DNA of 64,000 nucleotides from Acytostelium subglobosum LB1 (lineage: Eukaryota; Evosea; Eumycetozoa; Acytosteliales; Acytosteliaceae), in NCBI RefSeq assembly GCF_000787575.1, contig NW_012236519.1, positions 1 through 64,000 of the forward strand, in the 5' to 3' direction. Positions within the stretch are counted from its first letter, which is position 1, and each line of letters starts with the position of its first letter. Below the pieces are notes generated by a model. That model did not search any database. It worked only from the letters and a program-made list of their open reading frames with translations, and was not told the DNA's origin. Shown piece by piece: positions 46,693 through 59,137 of this stretch. Both the position numbers and the translations under genes were made by a program.

Positions 46693-49600
46693 TTATGGTT
46701 CGTATTTCATAAGGTTGGAGAGATATGAAGCGAATGGTACAAGTGTCTGGATGAGTATCAGACAGAAGTCATCCACCTCACATATTGGTGACATAAAGTT
46801 GTCGATCTGGACAAAGAATGAATCGAACGACTTGTAGTTATCCGTCTTCTTCCTCAAATCCACAAGTCCCTCCAATGTTGATGATAACAGTTGTTCATCT
46901 TCCTTTGATTTCTGATTGATCGAATGAATGAGTTAGTGACATGTATGTTGATTGATCAATCGTGGTGTGGATACTTACACCTTGTTGCTGTACAATGACC
47001 TTCTGAAGGAATACTAGACAGGCTCGGGAGGCGAGATGTGTCTGGGGAATGATGCTCTTGTTCTTGGAGAATAGAGACACGATTGGGTTGGTGGTACCAT
47101 TGAATGATTGAATCCAGGATTTGACGACGGCAAGCTTCTGGACGGTGGGCTTGTTCTTGAGATTGATATCATTGTTCCTGACCATCTTGATGATCAGTAT
47201 CCAAACAATCCACAACTCATACTCCCTGTTGTGTTGGAAGTTAATGTTTGATATGAGCTCCAGCAACTGATTGGAGTCCAGTGTCTTCGACTTGATTTGT
47301 TGCAGGACTACAATGTACAGTGTCAATGGACAGTTGTTCTGGATTGATTTCTATTTACGACGAGTTTGTTAGTTAGCATGTTATGGTGATTGAATGAGTG
47401 AGATGGAGTTGTGAACATACGGTTATGATGGACTCGGCATCAGTGAACACTAGATACTTGTTGATGAGTGTGGACACTTGAGTGTTCTCATCTTGTAGGA
47501 ATGAGTGTAGGATGGCCTCGAGGACAAGACAGAAACTGCTACCTTGCAGTGCAATGTGAGTGATGGGCATCAGCTGGATACAGAGGTTGCTGGTGAGCGT
47601 CGAGCAGAAATTGAGTATGAGGGTCTGCACCTTGTTGTAGAGATCCTTGTTCAGATTCTCCTGTGGCAATGGGTCAGTTGCAAAGCCAAGTGCTTTACAG
47701 CTGATGGCCTTGCTCGATGGGTCATAGTCCAGACAAGACAACATAGTCTTCAATATGTTCTTCATTCTCTGCTGTGTACCCGACTGCTCAGTGTCCTTGG
47801 CGTCCTTGTTCTCAGCCAGTGATCTGATCAATGGCAACAACATAGTCTGAACCAATTGGAACTGTTGTTGATGGGGCATGTACCAGTCTGTTGGGGAGAG
47901 AATGTGAGAGTGTGTTGATTGGAATGATTCAAGGGTGGTCGATACTTACATCTGCCATTCTGATTGATTGCTGTGAGATATAATAATGATCTAATCTCCA
48001 ATGATAGTGCAACGGCCAGGTTGTAGTTGTCCAAATAGAGCGTGATGTCCTTGACCAAAGATAGTGCGTCAATGATCTGTGTGGTTGGATTGCGATTGAG
48101 TGATGGACACTTGATCATGTTGACAAGTGCCAAGCCATCAAATACTATGCTCGCATCACTGAGATCGCCACACTTGAACCAGTCAAGTGAGCCCTCATTG
48201 GCCAGAGACAGACCGAGTTCGGGTGCCAAGATCGATGTGCCATTGAGTATTGTGATATAGATGCATAGCTTGAGATAGTGTAGCGCGATGTGGTCGGGTA
48301 TCTTGGGCATCGTTCGCAGGATCTCCCAGTCGAGGATGGAGAATAGTGCCACGACGATCTCGCCATACTCTGTCTGAGTGATCACATTGCACATCTGCTC
48401 GAGAATGTCGTTGGGTTGGATGTGGAAGGTGGCGAATTCGAGGTGTCCCTCGGCCACGAGCTCACCCATCATCGCGACGATGTTGGCCGAGTAGTCCTTC
48501 TTGACGCCCTGCTTGCGATACTTGTCCAACAATGGGATGTAGCCATAGAAGAACACCTCCCACACCATGTTGATGCTGCGAGGGATCAGCGCGATGAGCT
48601 CAGTGAAGAAGCGGATCGACTGTTCAAACTCGCTGTCGGTAAGGAGAATGCCACGCTCATTTGGACGCACGGCCTGGATGTAGATCAATCGGATCTTGGC
48701 CAGGAGTGACTGGACAAATGGCTTGGTGAGGAACTCGTAGAAGACCAAGTGAGACACAATGGCCAGGCCCGTGGGCGACTTGATGTCTGACACCTTCTCG
48801 ACCAGGGTCTGCACGATCAGCTGTTGTTGCTCTGGTTTGATGGATTTGAGGAACTCGTAGAACTGCTTGCCCTTGCCATAGATGCGCTCGGCCAGCTCAT
48901 TGCTTGCGTAGCCCTTGACCAGGGTCATTGTCGTGTTGATCAGGTAGGTTGAGTCAACAAAGAGTAGCGAGTTGATGACAACGGCGGCAGGCTCGAGAGC
49001 GTTAGTCGACACGATGGCGGGCAGCAGAGCAAACAGGCGCTCCTTGCCTCCGGGCATCTGCACGATGGGCTGGATGCGCTGTTCAATCTTGAACGACTCA
49101 AACAATGATCTTCGCTGTTGCACGATGATGTTTGTGTTGGACACACATTGTTCGAGGTACTCCAGGTACTTGCCAAGGTCGACAACGGTCGTTGGTGAGA
49201 ACAGACGAAGGAACAATGAGTAGTCTGTGATGAGGGCGCGACGCTGGCCACGCTCCTCGGATGGATCGGCGCTGAGCGGCTCGTGAAACTGTGGCAGGAA
49301 GATATTGAGCAGGAATGCCTGGTTCGAGGGGTCTTTCTCGAGGATGTCGCAGCCAATCCTGTAGGCGATCTCAGTGAGCGCGTAGATGATCGTCTCGGTG
49401 ACTGTCTCAGCTCCGTGCTCAGCCGAGATCTGAACGATCGTGGCGAAGAGGTCCTCCTTGCGGAAGTAGAGGTCGTGCAGACGGCTGTCCTCGAGGGTGA
49501 GCGCCAGGATGGCCATCTGGTAGACACGCTCAAACAGAGCGTAGAAGTGCTCGTTGAACCGACGACGGTTCTCCTTGATCAGATCGGTCACCTGGTTGTT

Positions 49601-52600
49601 GGGCGCTGACTTCTTAAGCTCGAGTGGCACAGTGATGCCCAGACAGCGGCTGGCCTTGCACTTGAGTACCACGCTGCTCTTGGTCTGCTTGGTGGCGTGC
49701 ATCGTCTGGCTGAGCTCGAGGAACAGACGGTCGTCCTCCATGATATCCTGTGACAGGCGCTTGCTGTGGCCCAGGTAAATCTTGAGGTCGTTGAACATCT
49801 TGATCGACTCGACCACCGTGGATTTGAGGATGGCGTGCGCCGCCTCGTTAAAGTAGTCCTCGTAGCTCTGGTACTTCTTCTGCTCGGTGGTGTACAGCTC
49901 GAGCTGACGTGGCGCGATCGCCAACTGCTTGACAAGCACCTCGGGGTTAATGTCGCTCGTGAGGCTGTTGAGCCAGTTGCGCTGGTTGTTCTCATAGTAG
50001 AGCTTGTCCTCGGTCTTCTTGAAGATCCACATGGCCGTCGACGAGTAGACGCGCCACAACTCGTGGTTCTCTAGACTGAGCATGCGGCCGTTGATCGGCA
50101 GGATGCTCTCCTTGTTCCAGGTGGTGAATGTCTCGTAGATGCGCTTGACCACAGGTGGCATCTGCTGTTTGACGTTGTAGATGCTGACACATTGATATAT
50201 CTCGTTCTTTGCCTCTTGTGAGAGAGGGTCGGTCTGGTAGCCCATGACCAGGTCATAGTAGAGTATCCAGAATTGCTCCCAAAAGATCAGTGAGACGGGG
50301 TCGCCTTTAAGATCCATTGCCAACTCTTTAAAGAACTGCATCGACTCCTTCAACTTGGATTGAGTACCCTTCTTTGTCTTTATCTGATTGACTGCCAAGA
50401 AGTATGCGATCCATGGTCCTAAAGGAAGTGAGTGAGTTAGTGGCGATGTACATGATTGATTGAGTGAACGGGGACATACTCTTTATGGACAACTTCTGGA
50501 TTCCCTTGAGGTTGTAGGATGTCTGTGTTGCGAACAAGTCCTCAAACTCAGTGCCATAGTTCTTGAGGAATGATCCACATGCAAGGTAGTTGAGAATGGT
50601 CACATTCTCCTCGTCAGTCATCTGAGGTAGTAGTCATCAAAGTGTTAATGAGAGTCATTGTAGGATGAAGAGGGAGGACGTCGTAACTTACGTTCTGTTT
50701 GAGTATATGTACCCAATGAGCGAGCAGCTGAGGGTGCCAGTCCATGGAGGTGGTGAACCAGGGCTTGAGGAAGAGTAGGATGACGTTGAGGTTGGCCGTG
50801 TATTGGTTGCGGTTCTGTGTGATGTTGGAGTAGAGGGTGAGGAGCTCGCGATCGAAGCGACCCGGCTCATCCTTGAGTATGAACACCAAGAAGCACATCA
50901 ATGATGACAACATCTCGTAGTTGACTGGTAGTGATTGAATGCGAACAAACTGCTCGGCCAGCTGCGCACTCGAGCCAATCGAGTGGACAGGCTCACACAT
51001 GCATTGATTGAGCGTGAGCATGACCTGAATGTACACAAACATCATGTTGTCGTTGAAGTGGAAGATTGTGCGCGGGTTCACATTGAGGATGGCACGAATG
51101 AATGTCTTGTTAAGTTCGCGACAGAGTAGCAGACGACTGTGATTGAGGAAGAATGAGATCCACATGTTGCCAACGTACTTGCGCGCGCCAATCAGCACGA
51201 GAATGGTCTTGAGACGCGCCAGCGGCGTGACCTTGTCCCAGTTGACATTGAGCAGCACCTTGAACACGATGTTTGTGGCGTGCTGCATGTGGTTGGGTGC
51301 GATCTCGTAGGGGGGCGGGTCGATGATGAACTGCTGTATGATCGATTGATGCTGCTCGATGAACTCGGCCTCATCGATGATGGGTAACAGTCGCTGACAG
51401 AGCACAAAGCCCAGCCACGAGATGCCGTCGCCGCTCATGTCCCAGAAGTAGAGGGGTGAGTTGGCGCGCGGCTCGATGAATGCCGTGAACGACTCGGCAT
51501 CAATGTAGAGCAGCTGTTGTGCGATGTTGTACATGAAGCGGTTGACCAGGTGCGGCATCGTCTGCATCAGTGTAAAGATGTGTGTATAGATCTCTGACTT
51601 GAAGTTCTGGAAGAGCGTGGCGTCGACCACCATGTTGGCGGGCACCTTGAAGATGAAGGCAAAGTAGAACAGCTCGTCCATGATGAGACGCGACAAATGG
51701 TAGATCGTTCCGCCGTCCAACAGCAGGCCGCTCTTGTCGGTGGATGCGTGCTGGGCGATGCGGCGCAGCGCCAGCAGCTGTGGGAACTTGATGCCGTTGG
51801 AGTTGGCCGTTGAGACGGCGGGGTCGGCCACGTAGATCGTGGTGACCACGGGCTGGTACGAGAAGAGTGTGTATACAAATTGGTATCGCGACTGGTACTT
51901 TGCTGAGTCCTGCAGCTTGGAGTACTCGAGCGGTGTCATTGTCAACTGATACAAGTCGGTGAAGAGGTTGGTCAAGCATGGTCCATTGAGTGCGCTCCAA
52001 TTAAAGAATGGCATCATCGTACAACTGATCAACTGTGATGGCCATATAGTCTTGTAAAGTATCGTTATACAGTTCTCCACTTCGCTTGGGAAGTAGAATC
52101 CAATCAACTGTCATCGTTTGATCGAATGAGTTTGAGTGTGAGTGAGTGTGATTGATTGATTGATTGATTGAAAGATTGAGTTGGGACACTTACACAGACG
52201 ATCTTGCCGATGGCAATTGAGAGCTTGGTCATCTTGAGCTGGATGGACATCTCGAGACCCTTCTGGAGGGGCAGTAATAACTTGTCTTGGATGTTGAGGT
52301 TGGAGTAGTTGATGAGGTTGCGGAAGTTGGAGAAGTCGATCTGTAGCAGCAGGTTGACATATGTCTCTTCCTTGAGATAAGCAATCTCCTGCTGTCTACC
52401 AGCGGCCAGCTGCTCAACGTGGAACAGCTTGAGCATCCAGTCATTCTGGAAGAGATCCTCTGCACTTGGATGCACCAGCATGTATCCCCACGACAGGAAC
52501 TCCTCGTTGAAGTTGAAGGTCATCTCGCGGTTCAACGTCGAGAGGATCTCGACACCCTTGATGTCGTCTTCACTGGCTCGTTCGCCCGGTGTCTCTGGCT

Positions 52601-53969
52601 CGCCCTCCTCAAAGAAGTCGATCTCCACAACCTTGTGGACGGGCCTGCGAGCGGGTGAGTTCTCAAGCTTGGTCACAAGAGTCTGGTGCAGATGCATCAG
52701 CAGAGTGATGACTGATTGTGGTGGCTTGGTGTCCTTGAAAGCAGCCGTGAGATGCACCAACATCTGCGAAATGACACTGGCTGGGTGTGTGTCGCCAGTG
52801 GCGATGTTAGAGTAGACTGCGACGGCCAAACGCAGCTCGTTGAGCGTCTGCTGGAACAGACTGCCGATGAACTGTGTCGTGTTGTAGTGATGGTTCTGTT
52901 TGAGCAGCGTCTCTAGCTGCTTGGCCGCATCAATGTTGAGTCGATTGACCTGGTTCTTGTACTTGTGGGTGCAGAGGTTGCCGCAGGGACAGTGGTCGTT
53001 GACTGTGATTGGCTCCTCGACCACGGACCACAGACGTCTGTACAGACTCCTGATCGCCTCCTCGTTTATCGTCTTCTCTGACTGCGTCTCATGATGCAAC
53101 ATCGTCGTCTCCTTCAAGCCGTTGATAATACGCTCGATGGCCTTCATATCGAATGGCTTTGGCGCGATCAAGTCTTGCTTCTCAATCTTTGGGACGGAGA
53201 TTGGTTGAAGTTGTTGCTGTTGTTGTTGTTCTGACTGCTGCGGTGACATCTTTTGTTGTAGCTCTTGCTCTTGCTGTTCCTGCTTCTGCTTGGCCAGAAG
53301 GTAGTCCCTGTTGCCATACATGAACAACTGTTCAAACGCGTTGGTTGGTTGTGTATTGCGACTGGCACTGAACAGGTCGATACTCTGGAACATGTCGTCG
53401 ACAGACTGACTGTGTTGTTGTTGCTGTTGTTGAGGATCGCTCACCACCATTGGCTTGAACTTCTGCATTGGACGTAGTTGTTCACCAGCTTGGTGTTTAT
53501 CACCTCCCAAGTCAAGACTCTGCAAGTCATCCTCAATACTATCTTGTTGTTGTGATTGTGATTGTTGTGATTGTTGTTGTGGTGACATGTAATCATCTTC
53601 TTCCAACTCTTGATACTCTGAGGCCATTGAGAATGGAGAGTTGAATATGTTTGATGATGTTGTGTTGTTGTTTGTTGTTGATGATGTAGAGGGAGGAGAT
53701 GTAGAATGTCTGGCATATGGATCAAACTCATCAAGTTCAAAGTCCTTCTTATTCTTCTTCTGGACTCCATTCGCAGATGTAGAAGTAGAAGTAGTAGTAG
53801 TTGTTGTAGTTGTTGTTGGTGATGTAGGTACATATGAAGGACTACCAATTGCATTACTATTGACTCCCATTGGACCATTAATACTAATATTATTATTGGG
53901 ACTTCCAATGCCACCTCCATTGCCACTTCCATTGCCACTGCCACTCAAGGTATTTCTCAAGAAGTTCAT
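46693..53969 (-). CDS. epg5: EPG5 homologue, autophagosome-lysosome tether
   Basis: Seven exons: 53969-52194, 52107-50692, 50621-50480, 50418-47950, 47887-47421, 47350-46979 and 46911-46693, giving 2286 aa (human EPG5 is about 2580). The N-terminal 300 residues are poly-T/N/Q. The helical body matches EPG5 in places I can recall: NHELWRVYSSTAMWIFKKTEDKLY (human: a similar LFNVYILWLEDENF block), VILLFLKPWFTTSMDW (FKPWILVLED), and FHIQPNDILEQMCNVITQTEYGEIVVALFSILDWEIL (LHPDQMLMEAFFKVERG...LGSVLCEVNW). EPG5 is a Rab7 effector that tethers autophagosomes to late endosomes and lysosomes; loss causes Vici syndrome. NOT1 and Mediator subunits were weighed for this helical-repeat protein and fit less well. 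The ATG at 53969 is the first in frame. Confidence 0.78.
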
Positions 53970-54412
53970 GACTATATACAAAGTTGGAGTTGTGTATCTT
54001 TCGATCTATTGATCGCAATCCTGTCTTATCTTGTCTTGTCTTCTCAATCAAAGTGTAAGGATATATATATATATAAGTATATGTAGTAGATGTAGATAAT
54101 ATTACAACTTTGAAGATATACAAAGGAAAAGTGAATTGAAAAAGGAGGATGGATGCGAAGACTTTGATTGATCAAACTTTGAAGTGAGAGTGTTTGTGTT
54201 TGTTTGTTTGCGAACAAGTTGGCTTGTTTGTTTGTTTTTGACCTCAAACAGAAGAAGCAAAGGGGTGTTGTGGTGGTCAAACCTTTGGGGCCTGGGGATC
54301 TAGGTCAAGGTAAGGCAAAAGACTCCGATAGTTCAGGTCTGGTAATGTAAAGTAATGTATTATTACTGTTTATATATCGTTGTTGTCGCTTCTGGTACTG
54401 TTACTGTTAATG
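53970..54412. other. Intergenic, no gene
   Basis: The EPG5 promoter (TATATA near 54060-54075, TTGTTTG repeats near 54190-54235) and the 3' flank of the HAD gene. No coding signal. Confidence 0.5.
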
Positions 54413-55840
54413 TTAATGTTGCTTTCGGATTAATTGGATGGCTTCGTATACATTGTCCACGACGTGTTTGGCAGGGTTCTTGGCATCGTTGTCACCCTTG
54501 AAGACACCAGTGCGAACAAGGATGCTCACCCAACCTTCATGTTCCAATCGATTGGCACCCATGATATCGGATTGAGGATTATCGCCAATTGCATATATAT
54601 GTTTTGGTGCTGCCAGGTTCAACTTCTTCAACTGAGCATCCATCAACACCTTTGCATATTGATAAGTCGTTGCCTCTGGCTTTCCATAGAATGTTACCTT
54701 TAGATCATTGCCTGTCTCGATCTGGAAGTGATGGGAGGGGTCAGTATGGGATGGTTCCAACAAACGACGGCCTGCCCGACAATCATACATACCTTGAAAA
54801 GTGTGGACAGACATGTGATCAAGGCACCGGTGGTGTAGCGAGGCAGTACAAACTCGCCACCATATGAGAAGTCTGGATTGGCAACGTGAAGATCAATCAC
54901 CTGGGTCTCAGAGCGATCAATGTGATTCATTGATATTAATCCATCCTTGCTCTGAAGTATATCTGACATCACCTGGATGCTTTCTCCCCAGTCTGTATGA
55001 TGTTCGAATTATGGTTTGATCATGTGATTGTAAAGTGTCACGTGATCGATGTCACGTGATCAGGTGATCAGAGCGTTAGTAAGGTAATACAGATACTGCA
55101 GGACCTCCTTCACTCATCTAACTCAACATAACAATACCTTCGGGATTCTCAAAGAAGATGATGGCCTTGAAGGGCAACTGCTCCTTTTCTTGCGGCTCAT
55201 CTATTTTGTAGTCAGTCTGGACGCCAGTAGTCCAGAAGGTGCATCGCCTGCCAGGGTTCAAATAGGGTCTCTTCTCGACATACTCATAGATAGAGGTACA
55301 ATTCTTGAATCCATACCATTTGGCCAAGTTCAATGCTGTCTGATGATTCCTTGCCACGATCAATACATTGCCATCTGCATACCTCTCTGCCAAAGGTCTC
55401 ATTGGTGTATGTGCCACCATAACCCTGTCCTCCTCAATCTAACATCATGATGATGATGTAAGTTAGTCTTCATTTGAACATTCAATCGACCATTCAACCA
55501 TTCATTAATTCGTTCAATGATCATTCACTGATGATTCGATGAATCAATCAATTGATCAATCAATCAATCCAATCAATCCGAAGGGTCGCTCGAAAGATCA
55601 TTCGATGAATCATGTTTGATTTGCACATCGTACCTTGAATCCCAAGACTGATGAGATCTTGTCTGCCTTTTCTCTTTCGGTGAAACCGCCGTTATTCGTG
55701 ACAAAGACATAGGGGACGATCGGTTGGCCTGTGGCCTGGTCGTGTAGCAAACTCAGAGCTTCCGCCGCGCGTGGTATGACGACGCCATCCTTCATCAGCA
55801 CGCCGTCAATGTCAAACACAACACCAAAGGTCTCTGTCAT
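54413..55840 (-). CDS. HDHD5/CECR5-type HAD-IIA hydrolase
   Basis: Exons 55840-55634, 55438-55138, 54992-54793 and 54721-54413 give 338 aa. HAD motif I is FDIDGVLMKDG (Asp nucleophile, DIDG), motif II VFVTNNGGFTEREKA, Lys of motif III in VTFYGKPEATTYQYA, and motif IV YAIGDNPQSDIMGANR. The large C2-type cap sits between motifs II and III, with AHTPMRPLAERYADGNVLIV; the pattern matches the CECR5/HDHD5 (yeast YKR070W) group of mitochondrial HAD-IIA proteins. The substrate of the group is unknown. No obvious mitochondrial presequence is visible here. All four HAD residues are present, so it is likely active. Confidence 0.86.
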
Positions 55841-57302
55841 TGTAGAATGTCTAATTTGTGTAGGTACGTGTACGTGTACGTGTTGGTGTACTTCGTTGTT
55901 GTATCTTCGTAAGTTAGGTCGTAGGTATCTCCTCCTACTGCTTTACTGCTCCTGTTGTATTCGTACCACCTAAGTATGTAATGAACACCTAACTTATCTT
56001 GAAGGTTAAACTGAATAGTGATGTGTGAGGTAACCTCAAATCGAACGCATTCAATCATGAATGGGGGTGAATGATCGTCAAAGACGAGTGATTCAATGAC
56101 CACGAGTGTGTACGAGAGTGTGTGGCGTAGCATTGGCCAGCGAGTGAGTAGTCACCACTCACTTTGTGGGTTTCAACGTTTGACCAACAATGATGGTAGG
56201 ATGGGAACAGATCAGCGGGTGAAGGCCCGTTTGACCATCCCGAGAAGGGTTGTTCGAGGACAGGTACCATGAGCCCCGGTGCAGGGTAGGGAAGGGCAAG
56301 GGCAAGTCAAGATAAATTGTCCTTCCCGCAACTAAGAGTATTTACCAGTTGGGCGATGGTTCCTAATAATTACGATTACGATTAAATCAAATAGTTTGGC
56401 CAGGGGACGCGGAGCACTCACCTTAATATAGTCTTTTATTCAATTACGACGGTTTATGGACATGACCTTGCTTGGACATAAAATAAGGCCCTATCTCGTC
56501 TAGATAGTATGGACATCGGAGGGGAGCGCGTCGACCAGTTCAAAGCTGCCATCCAATTGATCGACAACTGGTCGGTTTTGGCTATAACGTCACCTCGTTC
56601 ACAATGATCAAAACACCTTATTTGGCAAATATCTAATTTGCTTTGACCACGCTGGAGAAGTAAAGTGAGTCGAGTCGTGGATCTTGGTGATGGAAAATCG
56701 CCTGCCAGGCTTCTGCTGATTCTGATTGTTGAGTGGGCGCGAGGGGGGAATAATGAATAATAATTCAGGTGCGCATTCTTGGTTGTTGCAACGATGAGGA
56801 GACATGTGTCATGCTGTTTCTTGTTGTTGCCTTCGCCATAAGCCTCCCGGACTCTCTCTCCTCTGACTGACTAACTTACGCATACTTGAAGACTGACTGA
56901 CTGATTGATGATGACCGTCTTCAGCTGGCATCCCCCAAGTCTAAGGGGACCCATCGTCCCCAACGCCCCATCCAATTCATTCGTCCCAATTCCACTATAT
57001 AACAACACTCTAATCCATCCACATATTCACTCATTGCATCTTGCTGCACCTACCCTACCTTGACGACACCTCTCTCTACCTCTAGCCCCGTCCATTAGTC
57101 TCCCTCCCTCCATCTCTCTCTCTACAACTACTCTAGTACTCGACCTAACAAACCTTAAATCTCCCTCACTACTCAAATACCCTTACATTACTTAATACTC
57201 AATACCATCATATAACTTATTACCCTACCTTCAAAAGAGTCTCTCTGCTTGTATACAACGCAGAACGACCGATTGATTGAAGGATCGTAGTCCCACCTCT
57301 CC
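55841..57302. other. Long intergenic region, no gene found
   Basis: 1.46 kb. Holds a (GTACGT)n run near 55863-55882, a G+C-richer patch at 56210-56600 with a 9-bp inverted repeat (56532-56540 / 56566-56574), and a pyrimidine-rich leader (56880-57290) before the gene at 57303. I tested the patch for tRNA, snRNA and coding signal and found none. Confidence 0.4.
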
Positions 57303-58908
57303 ATGGCCTCGCACCATGGAGCAGCCAACCAACATTCACAGACGCCAACAGACCCCACAACTACCGCCAACTGGTTGGTTAAAATAATGATGGTAAGCAA
57401 TCACTCACCCAGGAGCACACGTGTGGCCACATTCGATTGATTGATGGGGTGACAGGTCGTTTAGGCCTACAATTACTATGTATGCTAACAAGTTGTCACA
57501 CCTCAACAATAATTTATAGCTACAACAGTGGAGAATAGGTACGGTGTTGGACGAAAACCAACAAGAATGGCTACTGCAATCGTTGCGCAACATTAGGGAG
57601 TTTGGTGTTGTGCTACAACAGTCTGGGGAAGAGTTAGATTCAATGGTTTCAATAATGAGCGCATTTCCCAATTATAATAGACGCCGTATTGAGCTGCTCT
57701 GGGACGAGCTGATGAAACTGCGGTTCGCCTCACCTCGTCTGGTGGACGTGCTGCCCTTTCCAGATAACAACACGGCCCCGGAAGACGACGCCGCTCTTCC
57801 GCCACCACCAGACAAGCCAAAGAAGAAAGGCAACTGGGACAGCAAGACCATTCGTCAGACCATCGCGGCCAAGCGCAAACTGTCGGCCTATCCGAGGAGC
57901 TCGACAGACACTGAGGACGGCAAGAAAGCAAGACAGACTTATTCCGACCATCCTGGTGGATCCGGCTCATCATCCTTAGATTTATATTCATTCTCATCGC
58001 CCGACTCGACAATTCAATCATCCTCTCCGCCAGTCCTCTCACCTCTGGCCATCCAATCGCCAGACGGTGGCGACAGACATTCGTCTCCATTACTAACTGG
58101 CAATAGTCATCCGTCACATTATAATATTCATCATCAACCGATTACACCATATAAGAATATTACAACATCTACTACATCTACAACATCCACTACATCTACA
58201 TCTACTACATCTACACCAACAAACAACAGCAGCGTACAAACATTACAACAACCGACTAATTTATACCTCCCGCCACCATTTTCCCTGGACAATCTCCAAT
58301 CAAACAACCTACCATTAATACATCATTATCAACTACCCAACACATCACCACCTACACCTCCATATTATAACTACCAGCCACCAATCATTCACAATCCCCT
58401 TCCATACGGAAGCTCTACAAACCAACAAAATCAACATCATGTAGAAGGTGATCATTTCCAACAACACCAACAACCAAGTCAACAACAACCATGGATACAA
58501 GACAACCAGTATATGTTGCCAGGAGCAACAGACATATTTTTTCCCAATGTGGACCTCCAATCTTTCCTAGGGCAGCCGATGCCCAACACATCCCCGCCAT
58601 CTCCCTCGCCCATGACAGTGCTCCATCATCATTCTCATCAACATCCTCATCATCATCATCATAATTTATCTACCAGCACAACTTCACTTCCACCGACATC
58701 ACCTCCTCCTCTTCATGCTCCTCACAACAACAATGTTATGTCATTCCCCTCATTCGATAACAATACCATGTATATTCCTCAATTGAATCAACAGTATCAA
58801 CTTCATCAACCTCATCAACAACAAGAACAACAAGAACAACAGCTACAACAACAACCACAACACCATTCATTCCACCCAGATCAAGACCATCAGGACCCTT
58901 TCAAATAA
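57303..58908 (+). CDS. Unrecognised Q/H/P-rich protein
   Basis: Exons 57303-57392 (30 codons) and 57520-58908 give 492 aa. I do not recognise it. The first 120 residues are ordered and probably helical: NWLVKIMM, LQQWRIGTVLDENQQEWLLQSLRNIREFGVVLQQS and YNRRRIELLWDELMKLRF. A short basic patch (KPKKKGNWDSKTIRQTIAAKRKL) looks like a nuclear signal. The remaining 330 residues are Ser/Thr/Pro then Q/H-rich, with poly-H and poly-Q runs. Such a layout, a small ordered N-terminal domain plus a prion-like tail, is common in dictyostelid nuclear or RNA-binding regulators. The ATG at 57303 is supported because the exon 2 frame has no ATG near its 5' end and the splice joint keeps frame. Confidence 0.65.
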
Positions 58909-58916
58909 AAGGATCC

Positions 58917-58974
58917 GACGCCAAGGTACCAAACAACCAATTGTTTGGCGTCATCATGATGGATGGTCCATCAT
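58917..58974 (+). promoter_or_regulatory. Two hairpins after a stop codon
   Basis: Directly after the TAA of the preceding gene: GACGCCAA (58917-58924) pairs with TTGGCGTC (58945-58952), or alternatively CCAAACAA (58929-58936) with TTGTTTGG (58941-58948); the two stems share bases 58945-58948 so cannot both form fully. Then ATGATGGA (58956-58963) pairs with TCCATCAT (58967-58974). Could be a 3' UTR regulatory or processing structure. Confidence 0.4.
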
Positions 58975-59137
58975 TAATTAAATTAATATACATCGTCGTT
59001 ATTTATTTAAATATCGGAGGTGATTGAACTTGATTATTCAATGGGTATTGATTGATTGATTGATTGATCGATTGAAACCAGATTAGGTTATCCGGAGTTT
59101 GCAAACATAGTCGATGGTATTGGATCACTCACTCCAC

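Noticed and set aside
46693-53969. NOT1 or a Mediator subunit for the large helical protein
   Set aside because: Size and helical content fit, but the recognisable sequence blocks match EPG5 better.
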